Shown one piece after another: positions 21,471-28,494 of a stretch of 28,494 nucleotides of DNA (its first letter is position 1; the number at the start of each line of letters is the position of its first letter). Made by a program: the position numbers and the translations under genes. Source of the stretch: Actinomycetes bacterium (GTDB lineage: Bacteria > Actinomycetota > Actinomycetes > Mycobacteriales > Mycobacteriaceae); assembly GCA_023417985.1 (NCBI GenBank), contig JAEZDV010000108.1, positions 1 to 28,494 of the forward strand. The letters are read 5' to 3'. The notes below the pieces were generated by a model. It was not told the origin of the DNA and searched no databases. It saw only the letters and a list, made by a program, of their open reading frames with translations.

Positions 21471-22697
21471 ATGATTCAGGCCTCCCCGGAGTCCTCATCG
21501 CTCGACCCGCCGACGTTCAACCCGTACGACTACTCCTTCCACGAGGACCCGTACCCCACCTACCGCCGGCTGCGCGAGGAAGCGCCGCTGTACTACAACC
21601 CCGAACTGGAGTTCTGGGCACTGTCCCGTCATGCCGACGTGGTGGCCGCATTTCGTGACGGCACGCGACTCTCGAGTGCCAACGGAGTCTCGCTCGATCC
21701 CTCCGCGTACGGCCCGAACGCGCACAAGGTCATGTCCTTCCTCGCGATGGACGACCCACGGCACATGCGCATGCGCCAGTTGGTCTCCAAAGGTTTCACG
21801 CCGCGCCGCGTCGCAGATCTAGAGGGACGCATTCTGGAACTGACTCTCGAATACCTCGAACCTGCCCTGGCGGCAGGCGAGTTCGATTGGATCTCGGACG
21901 TCGCCGGCAAGCTGCCCATGGACGTGATCTCCGAACTGATGGGCGTTCCCGAATCCGACCGGGTGGAGATCCGCCGACTCGCCGATCTCGTCGTCCACCG
22001 CGAGGAGGGTGTTCTCGACGTGCCCGTCGCGGCGATGGAAGCCTCGCTGAACCTCGTCGGCTACTACGCCGACATGATCGCCGAGCGACGTCGGAGGGAA
22101 ACGGCGGATCTCACCTCGGCTCTGCTCGGCGCGGAGATCGACGGAGACCGGTTGTCGGACGACGAGATCATCGGATTCATGTTCCTCATGGTGGTCGCGG
22201 GCAACGAGACGACCACGAAGTTGCTCGGCAACGCGGTGTTCTGGGGAGCCGGAAACAAATCGGAAGTGCGACAAGTGCTGTCCGACCCCACTCGCGCCCC
22301 GGAATGGGTCGAGGAGACACTGCGATACGACACCTCGAGTCAACTCGTCGCCCGCACTGCGGCGGAGGACATCGAACTGCACGGCTCCACCATTCCCGCC
22401 GGTGACAAGGTGCTTCTGCTCATCGGGTCCGCCAACCGCGACGCGGACGTGTTCGACGATGCCGACGCCTTCCGCATCGGCCGCAACAGTTCCCAGAAGA
22501 TCGCGAGTTTCGGCGGCGGAGTGCACTTCTGCCTCGGCGCCCACCTCGCGCGTCTCGAAGCGAACATCGCGCTCGAACAGTTCGCCCGCCGCGTCGCCGA
22601 TTACGACGTCGACGTCGCCCGCTGCGAACGCGTGCACTCCACCAACGTCCGAGGCTTCGCGGCCCTGCCCATGAAGGTCACCGATCGACATGCCTAG
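21471..22697 (+). CDS. Cytochrome P450, CYP123-like (Rv0766c-like)
   Basis: This 408-residue P450 has the I-helix motif MVVAGNETTTKLLG, E-x-x-R in EETLRYD, and heme Cys354 in FGGGVHFCLGAHLARLEA. The N-terminal part (FNPYDYSFHEDPYPTYRRLREEAPLYYNPELEFWALSRHADV) is the usual bacterial class I pattern, needing a ferredoxin and reductase. Position between the TetR gene and the SDR-cyp51 pair matches CYP123 in M. tuberculosis, an enzyme without an established substrate as far as I know. The ATG at 21471 follows GGAG by about 7 bases. Its 3' end overlaps the SDR gene by 8 bases, so coupling is tight. Confidence 0.9.
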   Translation: MIQASPESSSLDPPTFNPYDYSFHEDPYPTYRRLREEAPLYYNPELEFWALSRHADVVAAFRDGTRLSSANGVSLDPSAYGPNAHKVMSFLAMDDPRHMRMRQLVSKGFTPRRVADLEGRILELTLEYLEPALAAGEFDWISDVAGKLPMDVISELMGVPESDRVEIRRLADLVVHREEGVLDVPVAAMEASLNLVGYYADMIAERRRRETADLTSALLGAEIDGDRLSDDEIIGFMFLMVVAGNETTTKLLGNAVFWGAGNKSEVRQVLSDPTRAPEWVEETLRYDTSSQLVARTAAEDIELHGSTIPAGDKVLLLIGSANRDADVFDDADAFRIGRNSSQKIASFGGGVHFCLGAHLARLEANIALEQFARRVADYDVDVARCERVHSTNVRGFAALPMKVTDRHA

Positions 22698-23472
22698 ATT
22701 CGAACCCCACCCCGACCGGCGCCCGGCGATCGTGACCGGTGCGTCGTCCGGCATCGGCACCGCCACTGCCTACGCGCTCGCCGAACTGGGACACCCGGTC
22801 GCTCTCGGTGCTCGCCGCGTCGACGAATGCGAGGCCGTCGCCGAGAAGATCCGCGGCGAGGGCGGTGAAGCGTTCGCTCATCACCTCGACGTGTCGTCGA
22901 CCGATTCGGTCGACCGGTTCGTCACAGCCGCAGAGGGCGCGCTCGGCCCCACCGAAATCGTCGTCTCGGGCGCCGGCGACATGGACTTCTCTCTCGCACA
23001 CGAAATGGACCCCGACCGCTTCGCGTTCCAGGTCAGCGTGCATCTCGTGGGCACCCAGCGACTGGCCCACCGGGTGCTTCCCGGAATGATCGAACGCAGG
23101 CGCGGCGATTTCGTCGTGATCGGGTCCGACTGCGCCGACGTGCCACGCCCCTGGATGGGCGCGTACGTCGCGGCCAAGACCGGGCTCGAAGCCCTGGCGC
23201 GGGAGATGCGCATGGAACTCGAGGGCACCGGCGTCCGTACGTCCGTCGTCCGTCCCGGGCCCACCCAGACCGCGGCGGGAATGAGCGCACCCGCTGAGGT
23301 TCTCGAACCGCTGCTCGCGGACTGGGAGAAGTGGGGACTCGCGCGCCACCCCTACTTCCTCCGGCCGTCGGACATCGCGGATGCGGCCGTGGCGGTCGTC
23401 TCCGCCCCGCGCGGCGCCCACATCGTGCTGATCGAGGTTCAACCCGAGGCCCCACTGAAGAAGGATTCCTGA
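22690..23472 (+). CDS. Short-chain dehydrogenase/reductase (Rv0765c-like)
   Basis: This 260-residue SDR carries TGASSGIGTATAYAL (residues 16-30), GARRVDE (the Arg residues after strand 2 suggest NADP(H)), SGAGDMDF replacing the usual NAG, and a Tyr-x-x-x-Lys in AYVAAKTG. The region before it reads VIGSDCADVPRPWMGAY, so the catalytic Ser is present. It would oxidise or reduce a hydroxyl or keto group beside the P450 reaction. It lies between cyp123 and cyp51, overlapping the first by 8 bases and the second by one. Gene order is the same as Rv0766c-Rv0765c-Rv0764c. Confidence 0.9.
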   Translation: MPRFEPHPDRRPAIVTGASSGIGTATAYALAELGHPVALGARRVDECEAVAEKIRGEGGEAFAHHLDVSSTDSVDRFVTAAEGALGPTEIVVSGAGDMDFSLAHEMDPDRFAFQVSVHLVGTQRLAHRVLPGMIERRRGDFVVIGSDCADVPRPWMGAYVAAKTGLEALAREMRMELEGTGVRTSVVRPGPTQTAAGMSAPAEVLEPLLADWEKWGLARHPYFLRPSDIADAAVAVVSAPRGAHIVLIEVQPEAPLKKDS

Positions 23473-24857
23473 TGACCACGATCGCCGAGCCCACACGGGT
23501 GTCCGGGGGCGAGCACGAACACGGCCACCTCGAAGAGTTGCGCACCGACCCGATCGCCCTGATGCGACGGGTCCGGGACGAATGCGGAAACGTGGGCGTT
23601 TTCCGACTCGCCGACAAGACAGTCGTGCTGCTCTCCGGCGCCGAGGCGAACGAGTTCTTCTTCCGCGCCGCGGACGAGGAACTGGACCAGCAGGCCGCCT
23701 ATCCGTTCATGACGCCGGTCTTCGGCGAAGGCGTCGTGTTCGATGCGAGCCCCGAGCGGCGCAAGGAAATGCTGCACAACTCGGCGCTGCGCGGCGAACA
23801 GATGAAGGGGCACGCCGCGACGATCGACCGGGAAGTGCAGGACATGATCGCGCACTGGGGCGACGAGGGCGAGATCGACCTGCTCGAGTTCTTCGCCGAA
23901 CTGACGATCTACACCTCGTCTGCCTGCTTGATCGGCAAGAAGTTCCGCGATCAGCTCGACGGCCGATTCGCCCGGCTCTACCATGACCTCGAAAAAGGCA
24001 CCGACGCTCTGGCTTTCGTCGATCCGTACGCACCGATCGAGAGTTTCCGGCGACGCGACGAAGCGCGGCGCGGTCTCGTCTCGCTGGTGCAGGACATCAT
24101 GACCGGCCGTATCGCGAACCCGCCGAAGGGTAAAGAGGACCGCGACATGCTCGACGTCCTCGTGTCGATCAAGAACGAGGACGGAAGCGAGCGGTTCAGC
24201 GCCGACGAGATCACCGGGATCTTCATCTCGATGATGTTCGCCGGACACCACACCACATCGGGCACCGCCGCGTGGGCGCTGATCGAGTTGCTGCGCCACC
24301 CCGGATACATGCAACAGGTGACGGACGAACTCGACACGCTCTACGCCGACGGCGCGGACGTGAGTTTTCATGCGCTCCGCCAGATTCCGGTGCTCGAAGC
24401 AGTCCTCAAGGAAACGTTGCGGCTGCATCCGCCGCTGATCCTGCTGCTGCGCGTCGCGTGCGACGATTTCGAGGTCGCCGGGTACCGAATCCGCCGGGGA
24501 GACCTCGTCGGCGCGACACCCGCGGTGTCCAACCGCATCCCCGAGGACTTCCCCGACCCCGATGCGTTCGACCCGGGCCGCTACATCGATCCCAACCAGG
24601 AAGACATCGTCAACCGCTGGACGTGGATTCCGTTCGGTGCCGGCAGGCACCGGTGCGTCGGAGCGGCCTTCGCTCTCATGCAGCTCAAGGCTATCTTCTC
24701 GATTCTGCTGCGCGACTACGAGTTCGAGCTGGCGCAGCCCTCCGACACCTACCGCAACGATCACTCCAAGATGGTGGTGCAGCTCGCGCAGCCGTGCGCG
24801 GTGCGGTACCGCCGCCGTAACCGGACGGAGGTGGACGCTCGTGAGAGTCGAAGCTGA
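23472..24857 (+). CDS. cyp51: Cytochrome P450 CYP51, sterol 14-alpha-demethylase family
   Basis: The 461-residue product shows both CYP51 signatures. The B' region reads YPFMTPVFGEGVVFD and the I-helix reads FAGHHTTSGTAAW, with the His-Thr pair in place of the usual acid-alcohol pair. The K-helix has KETLRLHPP and the heme loop FGAGRHRCVG (Cys395). The family removes the 14-alpha-methyl group from lanosterol-type sterols in three oxidations. M. tuberculosis CYP51 does this in vitro, although most bacteria make no sterols and its natural role is unsettled. The ATG overlaps the SDR stop (TGATG). The C-terminus is about 10 residues longer than Rv0764c and overlaps the ferredoxin start by 17 bases. 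The adjacent ferredoxin is the likely electron donor. Confidence 0.95.
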   Translation: MTTIAEPTRVSGGEHEHGHLEELRTDPIALMRRVRDECGNVGVFRLADKTVVLLSGAEANEFFFRAADEELDQQAAYPFMTPVFGEGVVFDASPERRKEMLHNSALRGEQMKGHAATIDREVQDMIAHWGDEGEIDLLEFFAELTIYTSSACLIGKKFRDQLDGRFARLYHDLEKGTDALAFVDPYAPIESFRRRDEARRGLVSLVQDIMTGRIANPPKGKEDRDMLDVLVSIKNEDGSERFSADEITGIFISMMFAGHHTTSGTAAWALIELLRHPGYMQQVTDELDTLYADGADVSFHALRQIPVLEAVLKETLRLHPPLILLLRVACDDFEVAGYRIRRGDLVGATPAVSNRIPEDFPDPDAFDPGRYIDPNQEDIVNRWTWIPFGAGRHRCVGAAFALMQLKAIFSILLRDYEFELAQPSDTYRNDHSKMVVQLAQPCAVRYRRRNRTEVDARESRS

Positions 24858-25053
24858 TCTCGATCTCTGCCAGGGCCATGCCATGTGCGCGATGGAGGCT
24901 CCGGATGTGTTCGCCGTGGCAAAACACGGTGAAGTGGAGATTCTGCTGGACCCGGTGCCGGACGAATTGCGCAGCGACACCCGGGCCGCCGTGAAGTACT
25001 GCCCGACCCAAGCCCTTCGCATCGTCGAAGACCGAGACCAGGAGACCGACTGA
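24841..25053 (+). CDS. 3Fe-4S ferredoxin (Rv0763c-like)
   Basis: This 70-residue ferredoxin has Cys10 and Cys16 in CQGHAMC and Cys54 in YCPTQAL. His13 stands where a 4Fe-4S protein would have a fourth Cys, so a 3Fe-4S cluster is expected, as in P450-linked ferredoxins. It should carry electrons from a ferredoxin reductase to CYP51 and perhaps to the other P450s. The GTG at 24841 follows GGAGGTGG at good spacing, inside the end of cyp51. Its stop overlaps the next ATG by one base. It is the only ferredoxin in the window, and no reductase is present. Confidence 0.94.
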   Translation: MRVEADLDLCQGHAMCAMEAPDVFAVAKHGEVEILLDPVPDELRSDTRAAVKYCPTQALRIVEDRDQETD

Positions 25054-25604
25054 TGGCAACGTTCGATCGTGCCGAGCTCGACGAGATGATCGCCCGCTGG
25101 ACCGACGCCAACAAGCGTGCCGAGGCGGAGGGCAACTGGAAGCCGCTGGCGGAGATGTACACCGAGGACGCCACGTACGGGTGGAACTACGGGCCCAAGC
25201 AGGAGTTCATGGCGGTCGGCCGCGACGAGATCCGCGACCTGGCACTGGGGCAGGAGATGGAAGGACTCGAGGGGTGGCAGTACCCGTACCAGCAGTTCGT
25301 CGTCGACGACCGTTCCGGTGACGTGATCGGTTTCTGGAAGCAGACCGCCGACGAGACACGCGAGGACGGCGAGCCGTACATCGTGCAGGGAATCGGCGGC
25401 AGCTGGTTCCGGTACGGCGGTAACTTCCAGTGGTCCTGGCAGCGCGACTTCTTCGACTTCGGAAACGTCTCGCACCTCTTCATGCAGATGATCACCGACA
25501 ACAAGCTGTCCGACGGTATGAACAAGCGGATCGAGCGGTCCACCGCCGAGACGCCGCTGCCCGGCTGGTACCGGATCGGGCAGTCACCGGTTCCGCTGTG
25601 GTGA
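25053..25604 (+). CDS. SnoaL/NTF2-like protein (Rv0762c-like)
   Basis: This 183-residue cone-shaped alpha+beta protein has an N-terminal helix (LDEMIARWTDANKRAEAEGNW), then PLAEMYTEDATYGWNYGP, VGRDEIRDLAL and a C-terminal beta-sheet rich in Trp and Phe (GGSWFRYGGNFQWSWQRDFFDF). The fold covers steroid isomerases, cyclases and dehydratases as well as proteins without enzymatic activity. Catalytic Asp/His residues cannot be assigned by eye. It follows the ferredoxin, overlapping it by one base, as in Rv0763c-Rv0762c. Its size is close to the 181 residues I recall for Rv0762c. A role in isomerising or hydrating an oxidised sterol or terpenoid is plausible but unproven. Confidence 0.88.
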   Translation: MATFDRAELDEMIARWTDANKRAEAEGNWKPLAEMYTEDATYGWNYGPKQEFMAVGRDEIRDLALGQEMEGLEGWQYPYQQFVVDDRSGDVIGFWKQTADETREDGEPYIVQGIGGSWFRYGGNFQWSWQRDFFDFGNVSHLFMQMITDNKLSDGMNKRIERSTAETPLPGWYRIGQSPVPLW

Positions 25605-26857
25605 CCGCCGCGCGCACGGGTGGATCGTTCGCTGCGCTCTCCCGCACCGACCTCGCCGTGCTGGTGCCCGAGTTGCTGCTGTGCGGGCAACTCATCGACC
25701 GTTCGGGAATGGCGCACCTCATCTCGGCCTTCGGCCGCGAGGGCATGGCCCAGGTCGCGATCGAGGAGTGGCAGGCGGCCTCGCCCTGGTACACCCGGCG
25801 CATGCAGCGTGCACTGCGGTACGAGGGCGACGACGTCGTCACGATCTTCAAGGGCCTCCAACTCGACATCGGAGCGCCGCCGCAGTTCATGGACTTCCGG
25901 TACTGCGTCGACGACCGCGACCACGGCGAGTTCCGGCTCGATCACTGCGGCGCGCTGATGGATGTCGAACCGCTCGGAGACGCCTACGTCAAGGCGATGT
26001 GTCACGACATCGAGGATCCGACGTTCGACGCGACAGCGCTGGCCACCAATCCACACGCACAGGTCCGGCCTATCCACCGGCCGCCCCGTGTGCCGGAGGA
26101 CAGGCACCCGCACTGCGCGTGGACCGTCACCATCGATCCGTCACACGTGCCCCCGCGGACCGAACCTCATACCGAAGCCCTCGGACGCACCGCGGCGGTG
26201 GCCACGGTGCTGAGCACGATCTCCGGCGAAGGCGAAGGAGCACAAGACTATTCGGGGCCTTTGCTGGCGGACCTGCGATTCGCGGACTTCTCGAAGTCCG
26301 CGCTGGTCCGGATAGCCGAGGAAGTCTGCCTGCAACACCACATGCTGACGCTCGGATTCCTGATGGGTGTACGCAAGCGCACCGACGAGGAGTCGGCACT
26401 CGAACTCGCCCGGAAACAACTCACCGGGATCGCCGGCATCGCCTCGGAGCGCATCATGCGCGCTCTCGGCGTACCGCGTTCGTTCGCGGGACTCGCGGCC
26501 GTTCTCGACGTCCACCCGATGTTCTCGCCGTATCAGTACGTCGACCGCAGCATCGAACACGACGAGGACGGTGTGACCCTGCGAATCCACAGGCGCGGCG
26601 GCGCCCAAGTCGACGGCGCATGGCCGACGCTCGTCGACTCCGGCCACCTGGGTGCCCTCGACGCACTCGTGCGCGGGGTCGACGCACACTTCTCGGTGCG
26701 GTTGGAGTCCGAGACGCCCGACGCTCTCGTCGTGGGTGTCGTGCGCGAGGACACGCCGGCGAAGGAGTGTCCCGAAGTGGCCGTCACGCGTTTCAGTTCG
26801 GGTACCGATTTCGTCTTTGCCGACCGTGGGATTCCGTTACCGCTCACTGTCGTCTGA
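25601..26857 (+). CDS. Unrecognised 418-residue protein of the cyp51 operon
   Basis: I do not recognise this protein. It is soluble, without signal peptide or membrane spans. The N-terminal half (1-190) is rich in His, Cys, Asp and Glu in clusters that look like active-site or metal-binding positions: FMDFRYCVDDRDHGEF, LDHCGALMDVEPLG, MCHDIEDPTFDATA, IHRPPR, HPHCAW. This half has a faint likeness to L-2-aminothiazoline-4-carboxylate hydrolase-type domains, but I would not name it so. The C-terminal half (200-418) is helical, then a beta-rich end (DGVTLRIHRRGG, DALVVGVVRED, TDFVFADRGIPLPL). The GTG at 25601 overlaps the previous stop by four bases, so it is certainly translated with the operon. 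I do not recall it at the M. tuberculosis locus. Confidence 0.85.
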   Translation: MTAARTGGSFAALSRTDLAVLVPELLLCGQLIDRSGMAHLISAFGREGMAQVAIEEWQAASPWYTRRMQRALRYEGDDVVTIFKGLQLDIGAPPQFMDFRYCVDDRDHGEFRLDHCGALMDVEPLGDAYVKAMCHDIEDPTFDATALATNPHAQVRPIHRPPRVPEDRHPHCAWTVTIDPSHVPPRTEPHTEALGRTAAVATVLSTISGEGEGAQDYSGPLLADLRFADFSKSALVRIAEEVCLQHHMLTLGFLMGVRKRTDEESALELARKQLTGIAGIASERIMRALGVPRSFAGLAAVLDVHPMFSPYQYVDRSIEHDEDGVTLRIHRRGGAQVDGAWPTLVDSGHLGALDALVRGVDAHFSVRLESETPDALVVGVVREDTPAKECPEVAVTRFSSGTDFVFADRGIPLPLTVV

Positions 26858-26926
26858 CATCTGAATTTTCGGCTCTGCCAGGCTTTCCCGCTCTTCACGA
26901 TCGAAACCGTTCGTTCAGGAGATCAT

Positions 26927-28494
26927 GTGGATACCGCTCTGTCGCGTCGTGCTTTCATCGGGACCGCTGCCGCTTCAGCAGCATTGACAGTTTTGGCGGT
27001 TCCGCGAGCCCGAGCCGAGATCACCGAGGAACGTCACCGCGCCGTGGTGATCGGGAGCGGCTTCGGTGGCGCCATCACCGCGATGCACCTCGGGCGGGCA
27101 GGAGTGCAGACGCTCGTGCTCGAGCGGGGGATGCGCTGGCCCACCGGGCCGAACGCGGAGACCTTCCCCCGCATGTTCGCACCCGACCGGCGGGCGTCGT
27201 GGCTGTCGCCGATGCCGGTGATGACCGGCGCGCCCCCGATTCCGTCGGAGCCGTACACCGGCCTGATGGAACGGGTGCGCGGCAACGGGATAGACATACT
27301 GTGCGGTGCCGGCGTGGGTGGCAGTTCGCTGATGTATCACGGGATGACACTGCAACCGGACGCGGAACGGTTCGCGAAATCGGTGTCGGCCGGCATCGAC
27401 TACGACCTTCTCGACCGCGAACACTTCCCGCGCGTCGCCCGGATGCTGCGTGTGGCCGAGATCCCCGACGATCTGCTCGGCCACGTGCGCTACCGGTCGT
27501 CGCGGGAGTTCCTCGAGCGGGCCGCGCGCGAGGGATTCGAGACGTTCCGCGTGCCCATGTCGATCGACTGGGACTTCGCCCGGCGTGAACTCACCGGTGA
27601 GCTGAAACCGTCGTACACCACCGGCGACGTGATCTACGGCGTGAACAACGGTGGGAAGTTCTCGGTGGACGTGACCTACCTGGCGGTGGCCGAGAACACC
27701 GGCAATGTGCATGTCGCACCGTTGCATCGGGTCACCGACATCGAGCGGGCACCGGACGGTTCGTGGATCACCCACGTCGACCGGATCCGCACCGACGGAA
27801 CCGTTCTCGAACGCAAGAGGCTCGTCTCGGACGCAGTGTTCCTGGGGGCCGGTTCGGCAGGCACGACGCGTCTGCTGACGAAAGCCCGCGCTAAGAACCT
27901 CGTGCCCGACCTCCCGGACGATGTCGGGACGGGTTGGGGCAACAACGGTGACCGCGTGTTCTCGGTGTCCACGCCGCTGTCGAGTCCGGGGGAGTTCCAG
28001 GGTGGCCCGGCATGTGTCGGGATGAAGGACTATTCCGACCCGGCCGGTGCGTTGATGATCGTGACCGGTCCGGTGCCGTGGCCGGCGGACATCGCCACCA
28101 CCTCGGTGATCGGGCTGGGCGTCGTGCCCGGACTCGGCCGATGGCACTACGACAGCGCTCTCGACGATGCGGTGCTGCACTGGGATCAGGAATACGATCG
28201 TGCGCTGACTCGCGCCATCGAAACGCGGATCCGGAGGATCGCCGGACCTGCCGCACTCGTCGTCGACATCAATTCCGTCGACGTCAACACCTTCCATCCG
28301 CTCGGGGGAGCGCCGATGGGATCGGTATGCGACGACGCGGGCCGGGTGAAGGGTCAGCGGGGACTGTACGTGGTGGACGGGGCGAAGATCCCCGGCTCGA
28401 CCGGCGCCTGCAATCCGTCGATGACGATCGCCGCGCTGGCCGAGTACGGGGCGGCCGCGCTGGTCCGCCCCCCCCGCGGCGGGGGGGTGTGGAA
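26927..28494 (+). CDS. Tat-exported cholesterol-oxidase-like GMC flavoprotein (3' end cut off)
   Basis: About 522 residues are visible, nearly complete by comparison with the family. The N-terminus has a Tat signal (LSRRAFIG, then a hydrophobic stretch ending PRARA, residues 5-27), so the protein is probably exported folded with FAD bound. The FAD motif is VVIGSGFGGAIT, and the C-terminal GMC segments are HPLGGAPMG and LYVVDGAKIPGSTGACNP. Alignment by eye to remembered Streptomyces cholesterol oxidase finds His457 and Asn496 at the oxidation-site positions, but Val379 where the isomerisation base Glu361 should be. The GTG at 26927 follows AGGAG. A gap of 69 bases separates it from the previous gene, without a clear promoter. 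It probably oxidises a secondary alcohol outside the membrane. Confidence 0.88.
   Translation, partial: MDTALSRRAFIGTAAASAALTVLAVPRARAEITEERHRAVVIGSGFGGAITAMHLGRAGVQTLVLERGMRWPTGPNAETFPRMFAPDRRASWLSPMPVMTGAPPIPSEPYTGLMERVRGNGIDILCGAGVGGSSLMYHGMTLQPDAERFAKSVSAGIDYDLLDREHFPRVARMLRVAEIPDDLLGHVRYRSSREFLERAAREGFETFRVPMSIDWDFARRELTGELKPSYTTGDVIYGVNNGGKFSVDVTYLAVAENTGNVHVAPLHRVTDIERAPDGSWITHVDRIRTDGTVLERKRLVSDAVFLGAGSAGTTRLLTKARAKNLVPDLPDDVGTGWGNNGDRVFSVSTPLSSPGEFQGGPACVGMKDYSDPAGALMIVTGPVPWPADIATTSVIGLGVVPGLGRWHYDSALDDAVLHWDQEYDRALTRAIETRIRRIAGPAALVVDINSVDVNTFHPLGGAPMGSVCDDAGRVKGQRGLYVVDGAKIPGSTGACNPSMTIAALAEYGAAALVRPPRGGGVW

Noticed and set aside
26858..26926. KstR or KstR2 sterol-regulon operator before the oxidase, and elsewhere in the cyp51 locus
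   Set aside because: No AACnnGTT-type core with proper flanks was found by eye in this gap or in the other intergenic regions; AAACCGTTCG lacks the required spacing.
1..28494. Mobile element, prophage or CRISPR array
   Set aside because: No transposase, integrase, phage gene, terminal inverted repeats or regularly spaced repeats were seen; the only long direct repeat is the tRNA-Asp pair.

Overview
The window reads as chromosome of a mycolic-acid actinomycete, most likely Rhodococcus or a close relative. GC is very high, GTG starts and four-base stop/start overlaps are frequent, and gene order resembles two Mycobacterium tuberculosis neighbourhoods as I remember them: Rv0822c-Rv0823c-desA1 plus the lys/glu/asp/phe tRNA genes on the left, and the cyp51 locus Rv0762c-Rv0771 on the right. 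No phage, transposon, IS element, CRISPR array or rRNA was seen. Family calls come from motifs and remembered relatives; no search was run.

Left part (1-7.4 kb). A truncated Pro-rich, probably LCP-type cell-wall protein, a tRNA-dihydrouridine synthase and a DesA1-like acyl-ACP desaturase lie on the minus strand. A DUF937 protein, a divergent pair of small membrane proteins and a lipoprotein follow. Then come tRNA-Lys (minus), a TetR regulator resembling gamma-butyrolactone receptors, and tRNA-Glu, tRNA-Asp, tRNA-Phe and a second, nearly identical tRNA-Asp (plus).

Middle (7.4-10.6 kb). A glycosyltransferase, a methyltransferase and an alpha/alpha-toroid protein form a compact plus-strand unit, probably for an undescribed glycoconjugate. 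It converges on the end of a long minus-strand operon.

Right part (10.6-28.5 kb). Two large operons diverge from the cyp51 locus. The minus-strand one runs aldehyde dehydrogenase, SDR, beta-hydroxyacid dehydrogenase, carboxymuconolactone-decarboxylase-like protein, F420-type luciferase-like oxidoreductase, APH-like phosphotransferase, O-methyltransferase. The plus-strand one runs TetR, CYP123-like P450, SDR, CYP51, 3Fe-4S ferredoxin, SnoaL/NTF2-like protein, an unrecognised 418-aa protein and a Tat-exported cholesterol-oxidase-like flavoprotein cut by the window edge. Between their promoters sits a module of about 3.8 kb (SDR, MpaB-type oxygenase, TetR, CYP125/CYP124-like P450).

The main new observation is that the two operon promoters carry nearly the same 19-bp element, TCTGGACASGTGTCTGGAC, matching at 18 of 19 bases. 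This suggests that one TetR regulator controls both halves of a sterol- or terpenoid-oxidising regulon that the extra module has split. Further leads are the 418-aa protein, the cholesterol-oxidase homologue whose expected catalytic Glu appears to be Val, several dyad operators and apparently leaderless promoters.
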